52,750 bases of DNA. It comes from Stutzerimonas stutzeri (GTDB lineage Bacteria; Pseudomonadota; Gammaproteobacteria; Pseudomonadales; Pseudomonadaceae). Under the pieces are notes generated by a model. That model was not told the DNA's origin and did no database searches. It saw nothing but the letters and a program-made list of their open reading frames with translations. Made by a program: the position numbers and the translations under genes. Every line of letters starts with the position of its first letter. Position 1 is the first letter of the stretch. Shown here piece after piece: positions 44,058 to 52,697 of the stretch. Where the stretch lies: assembly GCF_024448695.1 (NCBI RefSeq), contig NZ_JAMOHY010000022.1, positions 1 through 52,750 of the forward strand, in the 5' to 3' direction.

Positions 44058-44569
44058 GCCGCTTTCAGACGATCAAGCCGTCCAGCCTCGAGCGCGACAC
44101 CTTCGTCGCCGCCTTTGCCGACATCTATGAGCACTCGCCCTGGGTCGCCGAACAGGCCTATGACCTGGGCGTCGATGAAACCTTGGACAGCATTGAAGTG
44201 CTGCATCAGCGCATGTCCCAGATCCTGCTCAAAGCTCCGCGTGAAACTCAGCTGGCGCTGATCAACGCTCACCCGGATCTGGCTGGCAAGGCTGCCGTGC
44301 GCGGCGAGCTGACCGCTTCCAGCACCTCGGAACAGGCCGGCGCCGGCATCCATGAATGCACCGCCGAGGAGTTCGCCCGCTTTACCGAACTCAACACCGC
44401 CTACAAGGACAAGTTCGGCTTCATCTTCATCATGGCGGTGAAAGGCAGCAACCGGCACCAGATCCTCGCCGCATTCGAGGAGCGTCTGCACAACACCCCG
44501 GAACAGGAATTCGCCCGCGCCCTGAGCGAGATCAACAAGATCGCCCTGTTCCGCCTGCAGGCGATGTAA
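44054..44569 (+). CDS. uraD: OHCU decarboxylase
   Basis: 171 residues. It decarboxylates 2-oxo-4-hydroxy-4-carboxy-5-ureidoimidazoline to S-allantoin. The family block LINAHPDLAGKAAVRGELTA near 72-91 contains the catalytic His, and SSTSEQAGAGI and YKDKFGFIFIMAVKG follow. The ATG overlaps the puuE stop, which is typical of coupled genes. Together with hiuH it completes the urate-to-allantoin branch after urate oxidase. Confidence 0.95.
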   Translation: MSRFQTIKPSSLERDTFVAAFADIYEHSPWVAEQAYDLGVDETLDSIEVLHQRMSQILLKAPRETQLALINAHPDLAGKAAVRGELTASSTSEQAGAGIHECTAEEFARFTELNTAYKDKFGFIFIMAVKGSNRHQILAAFEERLHNTPEQEFARALSEINKIALFRLQAM

Positions 44570-44609
44570 GTCCGCCATCGAATAACAGTGAATTGAAGAG
44601 TACCCAGCC

Positions 44610-45119
44610 ATGCGCACACTCAAGATAGAGCCGTTGACCAAGGAAGCCTTCGCGCCGTTCGGTGATGTCATCGAAACCGAAGGCAGCGAGTTTTTCATGA
44701 TCAACAACGGTTCCACCCGCCGCTATCACAAGCTGGCGACGGTCGAGACCGCGCAGCCTGAAGACCAGGCGATCATCAGCATTTTCGCAGCCGACATGCT
44801 GGAAATGCCGCGCGTGATCCAGATGCTGGAACGTCATCCGCTGGGCAGCCAGGCGTTCATACCGCTGCTCGGCAACCCCTTTCTGGTCGTGGTCGCGCCC
44901 GCTGGCGATGCACCTGTACCGGGCAATGTCCGCGCCTTCCGCAGCAACGGCAGGCAGGGCGTCAACTACCACCGCGGCGTCTGGCACCACCCGGTGCTGA
45001 CGATCGAAAAGCGGGATGAATTCCTGGTGGTCGATCGCAGCGGTTCTGGCAACAACTGCGACGAGCATTTTTTCAACGAGGATGAGCTGTTCCTCGACCC
45101 CCACCGGGACTCGGAGTGA
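44610..45119 (+). CDS. allA: Ureidoglycolate lyase
   Basis: 169 residues. It splits S-ureidoglycolate into glyoxylate and urea. LKIEPLTKEAFAPFGDVIE near the start, RHPLGSQAFIPL near 75-86 and GVNYHRGVWHHPVL near 116-129 follow the AllA family with its cupin-like barrel. It is 40 bp behind uraD in the same operon. The enzyme that would turn allantoate into ureidoglycolate or ureidoglycine is not seen. Confidence 0.94.
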   Translation: MRTLKIEPLTKEAFAPFGDVIETEGSEFFMINNGSTRRYHKLATVETAQPEDQAIISIFAADMLEMPRVIQMLERHPLGSQAFIPLLGNPFLVVVAPAGDAPVPGNVRAFRSNGRQGVNYHRGVWHHPVLTIEKRDEFLVVDRSGSGNNCDEHFFNEDELFLDPHRDSE

Positions 45120-45197
45120 GCGCTGCGCTGGCTACGCTACGGGTCGAATAACAAGAAATAACGGTCGGTTCGCCGGCCGCGCAAGAGGTAAAAAATT

Positions 45198-46433
45198 GTG
45201 GACGCACATCTGACCGAATGGCTGAACCTGGGTATTCGCTGGATTCACATGATCGTCGGCATCGCCTGGATCGGTGCCTCGTTCTACTTCGTCTGGCTGG
45301 AAAACAACCTCAACCGCAGCAATCCCCGAGAAGGCCTGTCGGGCGATCTCTGGGCGATTCACGGCGGCGGCATCTACCACCTTGAAAAGTACAAGTTGGC
45401 ACCGCCGCAGATGCCGGAGAACCTGCATTGGTTCAAATGGGAGGCCTACACCACCTGGCTGTCGGGCGTCGCCCTGCTGATGGTGGTCTACTACCTCAAC
45501 CCCAGCCTGTACCTGGTTCTGCCAGGCAGCGGCATGTCACCTGCAACCGCAGTGGCCATCGGTTTCGGCTCGCTGATCGTCGGCTGGTTCATCTACGACC
45601 TGCTTTGCGACTCGCCGCTGGGCAAGACGCCAGCACTGCTCGGCCTCGTCCTGTTCGTGCTGGTGATTGCCGCCTGCTGGGGCTATTCGCAGATCTTCAG
45701 CGGTCGCGCGGCCTACATCCATACCGGCGCGCTGATCGGCACCATCATGGTCGGCAACGTGTTCCGCATCATCATGCCGGCCCAGCGTGCGCTGGTCGCG
45801 GCCATCGAGCAAAACCGCACGCCGGACCCGCTGCTGCCGGCCAAGGGTCTGCTGCGCTCGCGCCACAACAACTACTTCACCCTGCCGGTGCTGTTCATCA
45901 TGATCAGCAACCACTTTCCGAGCACCTACGGTAGCCAGTACAACTGGCTGATCCTGGCGGCACTCGGTGCGTTGTCGGTACTGGTGCGCCACTACTTCAA
46001 CACCCGTCACGACAGCAAACGCTTCGCCTGGGCGCTGCCGGCCGCAGCTGTCGGCATGATCTGCCTGGCCTTCGTCCTTTCGCCCAACCGCCAGCCAGTG
46101 CCGCAGAACCTGGCGCCGACCACACCGGAACAGGCGAGTGTCACCGAGCGGAAAAGCGGTGCTGCGAACAACGGCGAGTTCAGCAAGGTCAGCAGTGTGA
46201 TTGAAGAGCGTTGCACCGTCTGCCACTCGGCGAATCCCACCAGCCCGCTGTTCAGCGCGGCACCGGCCGGGGTGATGTTCGATACGCCTGAACAGATCAA
46301 GCAGATGGCAGCGCAGATTCATGCGCAGACCATCGCCAGCCAGATCATGCCGCTGGGCAACATCACCCAGATGACCCAGGAAGAGCGTGACCTGCTGGCC
46401 AACTGGATCGCACAGGGGGCGCAGATCAACTGA
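45198..46433 (+). CDS. puuD: Membrane urate oxidase with cytochrome c domain (PuuD)
   Basis: 411 residues. The GTG start has AGAGG upstream. About eight N-terminal membrane helices begin with WIHMIVGIAWIGASFYFVWLE. A C-terminal cytochrome c domain follows, with heme-binding Cys339, Cys342 and His343 in CTVCH and a later Met in IMPLGN as a possible axial ligand. PuuD-type proteins oxidise urate to 5-hydroxyisourate and pass electrons to the respiratory chain, unlike soluble uricase which uses oxygen directly. It ends the puuE operon with a terminator. Confidence 0.93.
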   Translation: MDAHLTEWLNLGIRWIHMIVGIAWIGASFYFVWLENNLNRSNPREGLSGDLWAIHGGGIYHLEKYKLAPPQMPENLHWFKWEAYTTWLSGVALLMVVYYLNPSLYLVLPGSGMSPATAVAIGFGSLIVGWFIYDLLCDSPLGKTPALLGLVLFVLVIAACWGYSQIFSGRAAYIHTGALIGTIMVGNVFRIIMPAQRALVAAIEQNRTPDPLLPAKGLLRSRHNNYFTLPVLFIMISNHFPSTYGSQYNWLILAALGALSVLVRHYFNTRHDSKRFAWALPAAAVGMICLAFVLSPNRQPVPQNLAPTTPEQASVTERKSGAANNGEFSKVSSVIEERCTVCHSANPTSPLFSAAPAGVMFDTPEQIKQMAAQIHAQTIASQIMPLGNITQMTQEERDLLANWIAQGAQIN

Positions 46434-46447
46434 CCACCGCTTCACAG

Positions 46448-46474
46448 GCCGCACTTTCGAGTGCGGCTTTTTTT
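46448..46474 (+). terminator. Intrinsic terminator after puuD
   Basis: GCCGCACT (46448-46455), a TTCG tetraloop, and AGTGCGGC (46460-46467) form a perfect 8-bp stem followed by seven T (46468-46474). Confidence 0.92.
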
Positions 46475-46802
46475 CGTCTATCTGTCCCGCTATGAGCAAG
46501 GTTTACAGCTTTTCCCAGGCCTTCGGGATAACTGGACAATGGCGCAGCCAGCGACATAACAGACTGACACCAGCGGCTCTCCGGCACTCTCAACCAACCA
46601 TTGAGCCAGCTCCCGGCAACGCCCTCGGGCCCATTTGCCGCCGGTCGGCCTTCGTCAGTAATTGTGCACAATATTCAATTTGATTGTTTAACAACCTGTT
46701 CACAGGTTGCTATAGTCGGAACATCCTGACCGCGCGAACAGCTTTCGCCATCAGAGAAAGAGGCACCTACAACCTCGAAAGCCCATGACCGAACAATAAC
46801 TA
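46475..46802 (+). promoter_or_regulatory. Promoter and operators of the urate/xanthine permease gene
   Basis: TTAACA (46688-46693), 17 bp, TATAGT (46711-46716) form a good sigma-70 promoter. The perfect operator TTGTGCACAA lies upstream at 46662-46671. Within the spacer is CAACCTG-TTCA-CAGGTTG (46692-46709), a perfect 7-bp palindrome whose centre CTGTTCACAG keeps the TGTnnACA core. About 190 bases between terminator and operator hold nothing I can name. Confidence 0.65.
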
Positions 46803-48317
46803 ATGGCAGGCTTGACCATGACCGCAACCGAATCCAGGAGCGGTGACGCTCCCAATCAGGACCTGATCTATCAACTCGAAGATCGTCCGGGTCCACTCCC
46901 TGCAACCTTTGCTGCAATTCAGCATGTGCTGGCCAGTTTCGTTGGCGTCATCACCCCCACCCTGATCATCGGCAGCGTGCTTGGTCTGGGCGATTACGTG
47001 CCCTATCTGGTGAGCATGGCGCTGTTCGTTTCCGGCATCGGGACGTTCATCCAGGCCAAACGGATCGGCCCGATCGGTGCCGGCATGCTTTGCCTGCAAG
47101 GCACCAGCTTCGGCTTTCTCAGCGTGATCCTGGCGGCCGGCTTTATCGTCAAGGGTCGTGGAGGCAGCCCGGAAGACATCCTTGCGACGCTGTTCGGTGT
47201 CGGCTTTTGCGCCGCCTTCGTGGAAATTGCGGTCAGCCGCTATATCCATCGCCTGCGCCGGGTCATCACGCCAGTGGTCACCGGCACCATCATCTGCCTG
47301 ATGGGCCTGTCGCTGATCAAGGTTTCAATGACCGATATCGCCGGCGGATACGGCGCCGAAAATCCCGGCGCACTGCCCAACCTGGCACTGGCCGGGCTGG
47401 TGCTCGGCACCATCATTCTGCTCAACCGTTTCGGTATTCCACTGCTGCGGCTATCGGCGGTGATCGTCGCCCTGGCGGTGGGCTACTTTGCCGCATGGAT
47501 GATGGGCATGGTGGATTTTTCCAGCCTCGCCGCGCTGCCGTCGATCAGTGTGCCGCAGCCGTTCAAGTTCGGCTTCGCCTTCGACTGGATGGCGTTCATC
47601 CCGATCGCCGTGATTTTCCTGATCACGCCGCTGGAGACTGCAGGTGACCTGACCGCCAACTCGATGATCTCGCGCCAGCCGGTCAAGGGCCCGCTGTACA
47701 TGAAGCGCATCAAGGGCGGCATTCTGGGTGATGGCTGCAGCTCGCTGCTGGCCGCGACCTTCAACAGCCTGCCGATGACGACCTTCAGCCAGAACAACGG
47801 CGTGATCCAGCTGACCGGCGTCGCCAGCCGTCATGTGGGCCTCTATATCGCCGCGATTCTGGTCCTGCTGGCGCTGTTCCCCGTGGTCGGTGGCGTACTG
47901 CAGCTGATGCCCAAGCCGGTTCTCGGCGGCGCCACGCTGATCATGTTCGGTACCGTGGCCATCGCCGGAATCAAGATCCTCGCCGAAGCGGGCCTGAATC
48001 GCCGTAACATGCTCATCGTTGCCATCTCGCTGGGCCTGGGTCTGGGCGTGGCCGCCGTGCCAGACGTATTGAGTCAGCTGCCCGAAGTGTTGAAGAATAT
48101 ATTCGGCTCACCGATCACCATTGGCGCCTTCAGCGCGATCCTGCTCAACCTGTTCCTGCCGCGGGAATCGGAGGAGCTGGACGACTATGATCCCGACAAC
48201 CTGATCGAGGACTCGATTGGCACCAACACCCTGGCGGTTAACATCCCCGATTATTCGAAGACCGCGCAAAAGGCGACAAGCAACAGCACCAAAGAGCACC
48301 TGACACCGACGGGCTGA
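46803..48317 (+). CDS. NCS2-family urate/xanthine permease
   Basis: 504 residues with about 14 membrane segments. NCS2 marks are a first block with FAAIQHVLASFVGVITPTLIIG, the QGTSFGF motif near residues 99-105 (Gln binding substrate), TPLETAGDLTANS near 278-290 and FNSLPMTTFSQNNGVIQLTGVASR near 320-343. UacT, UacP and XanQ are relatives that carry urate or xanthine with protons. A likely alternative start is the ATG five codons later, which has AGG upstream. It follows puuD and is preceded by two operator-like sites. Confidence 0.92.
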   Translation: MAGLTMTATESRSGDAPNQDLIYQLEDRPGPLPATFAAIQHVLASFVGVITPTLIIGSVLGLGDYVPYLVSMALFVSGIGTFIQAKRIGPIGAGMLCLQGTSFGFLSVILAAGFIVKGRGGSPEDILATLFGVGFCAAFVEIAVSRYIHRLRRVITPVVTGTIICLMGLSLIKVSMTDIAGGYGAENPGALPNLALAGLVLGTIILLNRFGIPLLRLSAVIVALAVGYFAAWMMGMVDFSSLAALPSISVPQPFKFGFAFDWMAFIPIAVIFLITPLETAGDLTANSMISRQPVKGPLYMKRIKGGILGDGCSSLLAATFNSLPMTTFSQNNGVIQLTGVASRHVGLYIAAILVLLALFPVVGGVLQLMPKPVLGGATLIMFGTVAIAGIKILAEAGLNRRNMLIVAISLGLGLGVAAVPDVLSQLPEVLKNIFGSPITIGAFSAILLNLFLPRESEELDDYDPDNLIEDSIGTNTLAVNIPDYSKTAQKATSNSTKEHLTPTG

Positions 48318-48324
48318 TCGCCCC

Positions 48325-48353
48325 TGCACCTGGGCACAAGTTGCCCAGGTGCA
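48325..48353. other. Perfect 12-bp hairpin between permease and channel genes
   Basis: TGCACCTGGGCA (48325-48336) and TGCCCAGGTGCA (48342-48353) with a 5-base loop. There is no T-run, so it may stabilise or attenuate a permease-channel co-transcript instead of ending it. Confidence 0.6.
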
Positions 48354-48390
48354 TCACCGCGTTCAAAACAACAAACAAAAGGGTATCAAC

Positions 48391-49215
48391 ATGAAGTTCA
48401 AGCTCGCTCCGCTTTCACTGGCGCTGGCCGGCAGCCTGCTCGCTGCACCGGCTTTCGCCGAAATGCACTGGCAGAACAACAGCCTGACCTATCTTTATGG
48501 CAAAAACTTTTCCGTGGACTCGGGTGAGGATGGCCGCGAAGCCGCCATCCAGCAGACCATCACGTTCGAACATGCCAGCGGCTGGAACTGGGGCGACATG
48601 TTCCTGTTCGTCGACCACAAGTGGTTCAACGGTCACTCGGGCAATGACGGGCGCACCTACTATGGCGAGTTCAGCCCGCGCCTGTCGCTGGGCAAGGTCA
48701 CCGGGAAAGACCTTTCCTTCGGCCCGATCAAGGACGTGCTGATCTCCGCTACCTACGAGCGCGGCGAAAGCCTGGCCGATGGCACACCGAACCAGAACTA
48801 CCTGCTCGGTCCGGCTGTGGATCTGGACGTGCCGGGCTTCGACCGCTTCGCCCTCAACACCTACTACCGCAAGCCCGACGGCGCCACCGGCAAAGCCAGC
48901 GGCCAATGGCAGATCACACCCACCTGGGCCATGACCATTCCAGTGGGCAAGTCCGACATCCTCTTCGATGGCTACATCGACTGGGTAGTCAACGACGCGG
49001 GTTCCAAGAACCGGGGCGACTACGTGGCCAAGAACCTGCACATCAACCCACAGGTCAAGTACGACCTGGGCAAGGCTCTGGATAAGAAGGCAGGCATGCT
49101 CTACGTCGGTATCGAATACGACTACTGGAGCAACAAGTACGGCATCGAAGACAGCGGCGCCTTCAACACCGACAACAACGTGGTCAACTTTATCGTCAAG
49201 GCGCACTACTTCTAA
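48391..49215 (+). CDS. Tsx-like outer-membrane nucleoside/purine channel
   Basis: 274 residues from the ATG at 48391, AAGGG upstream. A signal peptide ends near residue 23 (APAFA-EM). The barrel has many alternating strands (SLTYLYGKNFSVD, MLYVGIEYDYWSNKYG) and ends in AHYF with the terminal Phe typical of outer-membrane proteins. It matches the Channel_Tsx/OmpK family. Its place after a purine permease suggests purine or nucleoside uptake through the outer membrane. Substrate preference is an inference. Confidence 0.88.
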   Translation: MKFKLAPLSLALAGSLLAAPAFAEMHWQNNSLTYLYGKNFSVDSGEDGREAAIQQTITFEHASGWNWGDMFLFVDHKWFNGHSGNDGRTYYGEFSPRLSLGKVTGKDLSFGPIKDVLISATYERGESLADGTPNQNYLLGPAVDLDVPGFDRFALNTYYRKPDGATGKASGQWQITPTWAMTIPVGKSDILFDGYIDWVVNDAGSKNRGDYVAKNLHINPQVKYDLGKALDKKAGMLYVGIEYDYWSNKYGIEDSGAFNTDNNVVNFIVKAHYF

Positions 49216-49237
49216 GTTTCGTCTTGCCGGATACGAC

Positions 49238-49263
49238 AAGGGCGGCCTCGGGCCGCCCTTTTT
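49238..49263 (+). terminator. Intrinsic terminator after the Tsx-like gene
   Basis: AAGGGCGGCC (49238-49247) and GGCCGCCCTT (49251-49260) form a 10-bp stem with a 3-base loop and a T-run to 49263. It may also slow transcripts coming from the minus-strand chemoreceptor gene. Confidence 0.88.
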
Positions 49264-49281
49264 GGTTAGAGCGCACAGATT

Positions 49282-51213
49282 CTATAGCCGGAAGCTGCCC
49301 ATCTGCCGATTGAGGTCATCCGCCAGCCGGCTCAGCTCACGACAGCGCTCCAGGCAGCCCTGCACTTCACTCGCCGTGATCTGCGCCAGGTCGGCAATGC
49401 CCTGGACGTTGTGGGTGATTTCCTCGGTGACGCTGCTCTGCTCCTCGGTCGCCGCAGCCACCTGGATGTTCATGTCGCTGATCGCTTCAATCTGCTCGGT
49501 GATGGTGGCCAGCGACTGCCCGGTGCGCTGGCTGGCCTGCACACCGGTTCCGGTCGCCGCCTGGCCGGCATGCATCGAGCTGACCGCAGTCTCGGCGCCC
49601 TTGTTGAGGCTCTGGATCATCTGCTGAATTTCATTGGTCGAGGCCTGGGTACGACCGGCCAGGGTGCGCACTTCATCGGCAACCACGGCGAAACCACGGC
49701 CCATTTCACCTGCGCGTGCCGCCTCGATGGCCGCGTTAAGCGCCAGCAGGTTGGTCTGCTCGGAAATCCCGCGGATCACCGCCAGCACCTTGTCGATGGT
49801 CGTGACCTGCCGGGCGAGATCGGTTACCGCATCGGCCGCCTGACCGATCTCGCTGGACATCTGCTCGATATGTGCAATGGATTCGCCCACCACGGTACGC
49901 GCCTGCATGGCTTCGCTGCGTGCCCCTTGCGAGGCCTGCGCCGCGTTGCTGGCGTTACGCGCGATCTCCTGCACTGTCAGCCCCATTTCATGCACAGCGG
50001 TGGCAACCATATCGGTCATCTCGTGCTGGCGACCAGCACGCCCTGCCGTGTTATCGACCACCTGCGACACCTGCCCTACCGCGCTACGCAGCTGTTCGCT
50101 GGTATGCAGCACGTCTCCGATCAGTTCACGCAGGCTGCCGATGAAACGGTTGAAACCACGCGCCAGATCGCCCAGCTCGTCGGCCCGGCTCTCATCCAGA
50201 CGCCGCGTGAGATCACCACCGCCGCCACCAATCTCGACCAGGGCGCTGGTGACCTGGCGAATCGGCTTGACCAACCCGCGCGCCAGCAGCACCACCAGGA
50301 AGAGGAAGAACAGCGCAATGCCCAGGCCGATCAGGCTGGTGGTCCACATGGTTCGCTGAGCTTCGCCAAATATCTGAGCTTCCGGCACTTCGCTGACGAG
50401 GACCCAGCCCAAGCTCTCCAGTGGCTGCGCCAGCGCCAGGAACGCTTCGCCTTCACGCTCAAAGCGTACCGTTTGCCGTTCGCCGGCCAGCAGGCGACCT
50501 GCCGCCTCAGGCCCCATCAGCCGGGCAAGATCGGTGCTGTCGTTGTATTCGCTGCTGGGGTGAACCTTGACCCGGCCATCGGCCCCAACCAGATAGACCT
50601 CGCCGCGCTCACCGAAGCGAAAACCGCTGACCAGCTCGGACATGTGTTTCAGGCTATAGCCCAACCCGGCAATACCCAGCTTCTGGCCATCGACACTGAT
50701 GCGCTGATTGATGAACAGCGTGGGTTGTCGTGTGGCCTTGTCGATATCGATTTCAACACGGCTTTGTGCATGGCCGTCGATCAGGCTGTAGAACCAGCTA
50801 TCACCAGCGATACTGCGGCTCAGCGTTCGTGCCAGACCGTCTTCAGAGTAGTAATGACCGCTTTGCAGCACGGCTATCGAGGTGGTCAGCGCACCCTGCT
50901 GCGCCTTAACCCCATCCAGATAGCGGCTCATCGCAGCCGCCTGCTCGTCACTCTCGCCCTCGCGCAGCCACTCCTGAACCAGGGTGTTGCCGGCAATACC
51001 CGCAGCAGCCGTGATCGGCGCCATCAGGGTACGTTCGATGTCATTACGGATGGCGGTGATATTGGCCGGCAGGGCTTCGCCGATCAGATAACGCTCGGCC
51101 AGGCGATTGACCGCCGAGGAATACACCAGAATGACAATCAACATGCTGGTCAGCAGGGCCGCGCCCATACTGACGATCAGCTGCCACTGGATACTGCGTT
51201 GCATAAAGCGCAT
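49282..51213 (-). CDS. Methyl-accepting chemotaxis protein (likely purine receptor)
   Basis: 643 residues. A first membrane span is near 13-33, a dCache-like periplasmic sensor near 35-285, a second span near 292-315, then HAMP, and a signalling domain with the highly conserved hairpin [19 protein letters not shown]. The periplasmic part is the only region that can set the ligand. In Pseudomonas putida McpH, a dCache receptor, senses purines and their derivatives. Location beside the purine genes and an operator-like TTGCATACAA 45 bp upstream of the ATG suggest a similar ligand. GAGG precedes the ATG. Confidence 0.9.
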   Translation of the reverse strand: MRFMQRSIQWQLIVSMGAALLTSMLIVILVYSSAVNRLAERYLIGEALPANITAIRNDIERTLMAPITAAAGIAGNTLVQEWLREGESDEQAAAMSRYLDGVKAQQGALTTSIAVLQSGHYYSEDGLARTLSRSIAGDSWFYSLIDGHAQSRVEIDIDKATRQPTLFINQRISVDGQKLGIAGLGYSLKHMSELVSGFRFGERGEVYLVGADGRVKVHPSSEYNDSTDLARLMGPEAAGRLLAGERQTVRFEREGEAFLALAQPLESLGWVLVSEVPEAQIFGEAQRTMWTTSLIGLGIALFFLFLVVLLARGLVKPIRQVTSALVEIGGGGGDLTRRLDESRADELGDLARGFNRFIGSLRELIGDVLHTSEQLRSAVGQVSQVVDNTAGRAGRQHEMTDMVATAVHEMGLTVQEIARNASNAAQASQGARSEAMQARTVVGESIAHIEQMSSEIGQAADAVTDLARQVTTIDKVLAVIRGISEQTNLLALNAAIEAARAGEMGRGFAVVADEVRTLAGRTQASTNEIQQMIQSLNKGAETAVSSMHAGQAATGTGVQASQRTGQSLATITEQIEAISDMNIQVAAATEEQSSVTEEITHNVQGIADLAQITASEVQGCLERCRELSRLADDLNRQMGSFRL

Positions 51214-51552
51214 GGCGTAGCCCTCATTTTTCTTGTTGTATTAGCTTCATCTTAAGATTGCATACAATTATTAATGTCTCTTGAAGGTTATCGGCGCTGC
51301 CAGCGATAGCCTTAATACCGGTCGTCCGAAGAAAAGAGGCATACGTTCGCACGCACAGCTTGTCGGCACGCCTGTTCTGGCGGCTTGTCACGCCGAACAG
51401 GATTCATTGCCGGAAGATTTCAGGCGGCACCCGACGACAGGCGCCCAGGCCAACCTGGCCGTACTTCTGTGTACAATCCGTGGTTCCAGCTAGCGGCACT
51501 CGACTGATCAAGCCGCTGCTCCTTCCTTACAAGGCTCTATCGGAGGAATTCC
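51214..51552. promoter_or_regulatory. Divergent region: chemoreceptor / small transporter
   Basis: 339 bp. TTGCATACAA at 51258-51267 (one mismatch) faces the chemoreceptor gene, and CTGTGTACAA at 51467-51476 precedes the transporter gene. Both keep most of the GntR-type operator. A 70-codon plus-strand frame (51281-51493) has no recognisable features and is not called. Confidence 0.5.
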
Positions 51553-52002
51553 ATGCCCACGGTTGTCTGGTGGTTGCTCGCCCTGCCCTTGATCGCAGGA
51601 GCCATGTTGCCGCTGCAAGCCGGCATGAACGGCGAAGTGGCTCGTCAGCTATCCAGCGTAATGAATGCCGCGCTGGTTTCCTTTGCGGTCGGCACGCTGG
51701 CGCTGCTCGTCATCGTGCTGGCCCAGCGTGACCTGCCGAGTGTGCAGGGGCTGCGCGGGATTACCTGGTGGCACTGGAGCAGTGGTCTGCTTGGCGTCTT
51801 TCTCATTGCCACCGCGGCCTTCGCGGCACCGCGCGTAGGCGCTTCGCTGTTCATGGCGCTGCTGCTCGCCGGACAGTTGCTGATGGCGCTACTGCTCGAT
51901 CACTTCGGCTGGGCCGGCTACCGACAGGCGTCCATCACCCTGAGCAAAGCCGGTGGCATAGCTCTGATCCTCGCCGGTGTCTGGTTGATTCGTCGCGGCT
52001 GA
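51553..52002 (+). CDS. Small DMT/YdcZ-family membrane transporter
   Basis: 149 residues in four to five membrane segments: LLALPLIAGAMLPLQAGMNGEVARQL, then ALVSFAVGTLALLVIVL, SGLLGVFLIATAAFAAPRVGASLFMALLLAGQLLMALLLDHFG, and a last segment ending IRRG. The length and the MNG/GAS motifs fit the YdcZ (DUF606) family of half-size drug/metabolite transporters, which act as dimers. GGAGG lies 7 nt before the ATG. The substrate is unknown. The operator-like site upstream hints at a purine or its product. Confidence 0.85.
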   Translation: MPTVVWWLLALPLIAGAMLPLQAGMNGEVARQLSSVMNAALVSFAVGTLALLVIVLAQRDLPSVQGLRGITWWHWSSGLLGVFLIATAAFAAPRVGASLFMALLLAGQLLMALLLDHFGWAGYRQASITLSKAGGIALILAGVWLIRRG

Positions 52003-52082
52003 CCGGCTTGAGCGCTGCCGGAAACGGGTGCTAGCATCCCGGCCAGGCCAGCCGGCCTGTCGTAGCGAATCGAATAGGCCCA

Positions 52083-52697
52083 ATGTCCAGCATCCGAGAG
52101 CGCAACAAGGCGTTGATTCTGCGCGCCGCCAGCGAAGAGTTCGCCGAAAAGGGTTTCGCCGCCTGCAAAACCAGCGATATCGCCGACCGCGCAGGCCTGC
52201 CCAAGCCCAACGTCTACTACTACTTCAAGAGCAAGGAAAACCTCTATCGCGAGGTGCTGGAAAGTATTGTCGAACCCCTGCTCGAAGCCTCGGCACCTTT
52301 CAACCAGCCCGGCCATCCAGCTGACGTACTGCGCGCCTATATCCGCACCAAGATTCGCATCTCGCGCGAACATGCAGGGGCTTCCAAGGTCTTCGCCAGC
52401 GAGATCATGCACGGCGCGCCGCACCTGTCCGCCGAACGCACCGCGCAACTCAACGCCCAGGCCGCGCACAACATCGCCTGTATTCAGAGCTGGATCGACC
52501 AAGGGTTGATGGCAAGGGTCGACCCCAACCATTTGCTCTTCAGCATCTGGGCCGCGACCCAGACCTACGCCGATTTCGACTGGCAGATATCAGCCGTGAC
52601 AGGAAAAGCCAGACTGGACGACGCCGACTATGAAGCCGCCGCCGAGACCATCATCCGCATGGTCATCAAGGGCTGTGAGGTGCAGGAGCCGGCGTAG
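52083..52697 (+). CDS. TetR-family regulator, RutR-like
   Basis: 204 residues. The HTH is near 27-46 (ACKTSDIADRAGLPKPNVYYYFKSKENLY). The C-terminal half contains ASKVFASEIMHGAPHL and LLFSIWAATQTYADFDWQISAVTG, which closely follow E. coli RutR, a uracil/thymine-responsive regulator of pyrimidine and purine pathways. It follows the small transporter by 80 bp. A link between pyrimidine level and this island is an inference. Confidence 0.9.
   Translation: MSSIRERNKALILRAASEEFAEKGFAACKTSDIADRAGLPKPNVYYYFKSKENLYREVLESIVEPLLEASAPFNQPGHPADVLRAYIRTKIRISREHAGASKVFASEIMHGAPHLSAERTAQLNAQAAHNIACIQSWIDQGLMARVDPNHLLFSIWAATQTYADFDWQISAVTGKARLDDADYEAAAETIIRMVIKGCEVQEPA

Noticed and set aside
51281..51493. 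70-codon plus-strand frame between chemoreceptor and small transporter genes
   Set aside because: No domain or hydrophobic pattern, no ribosome site, and it spans a likely control region.
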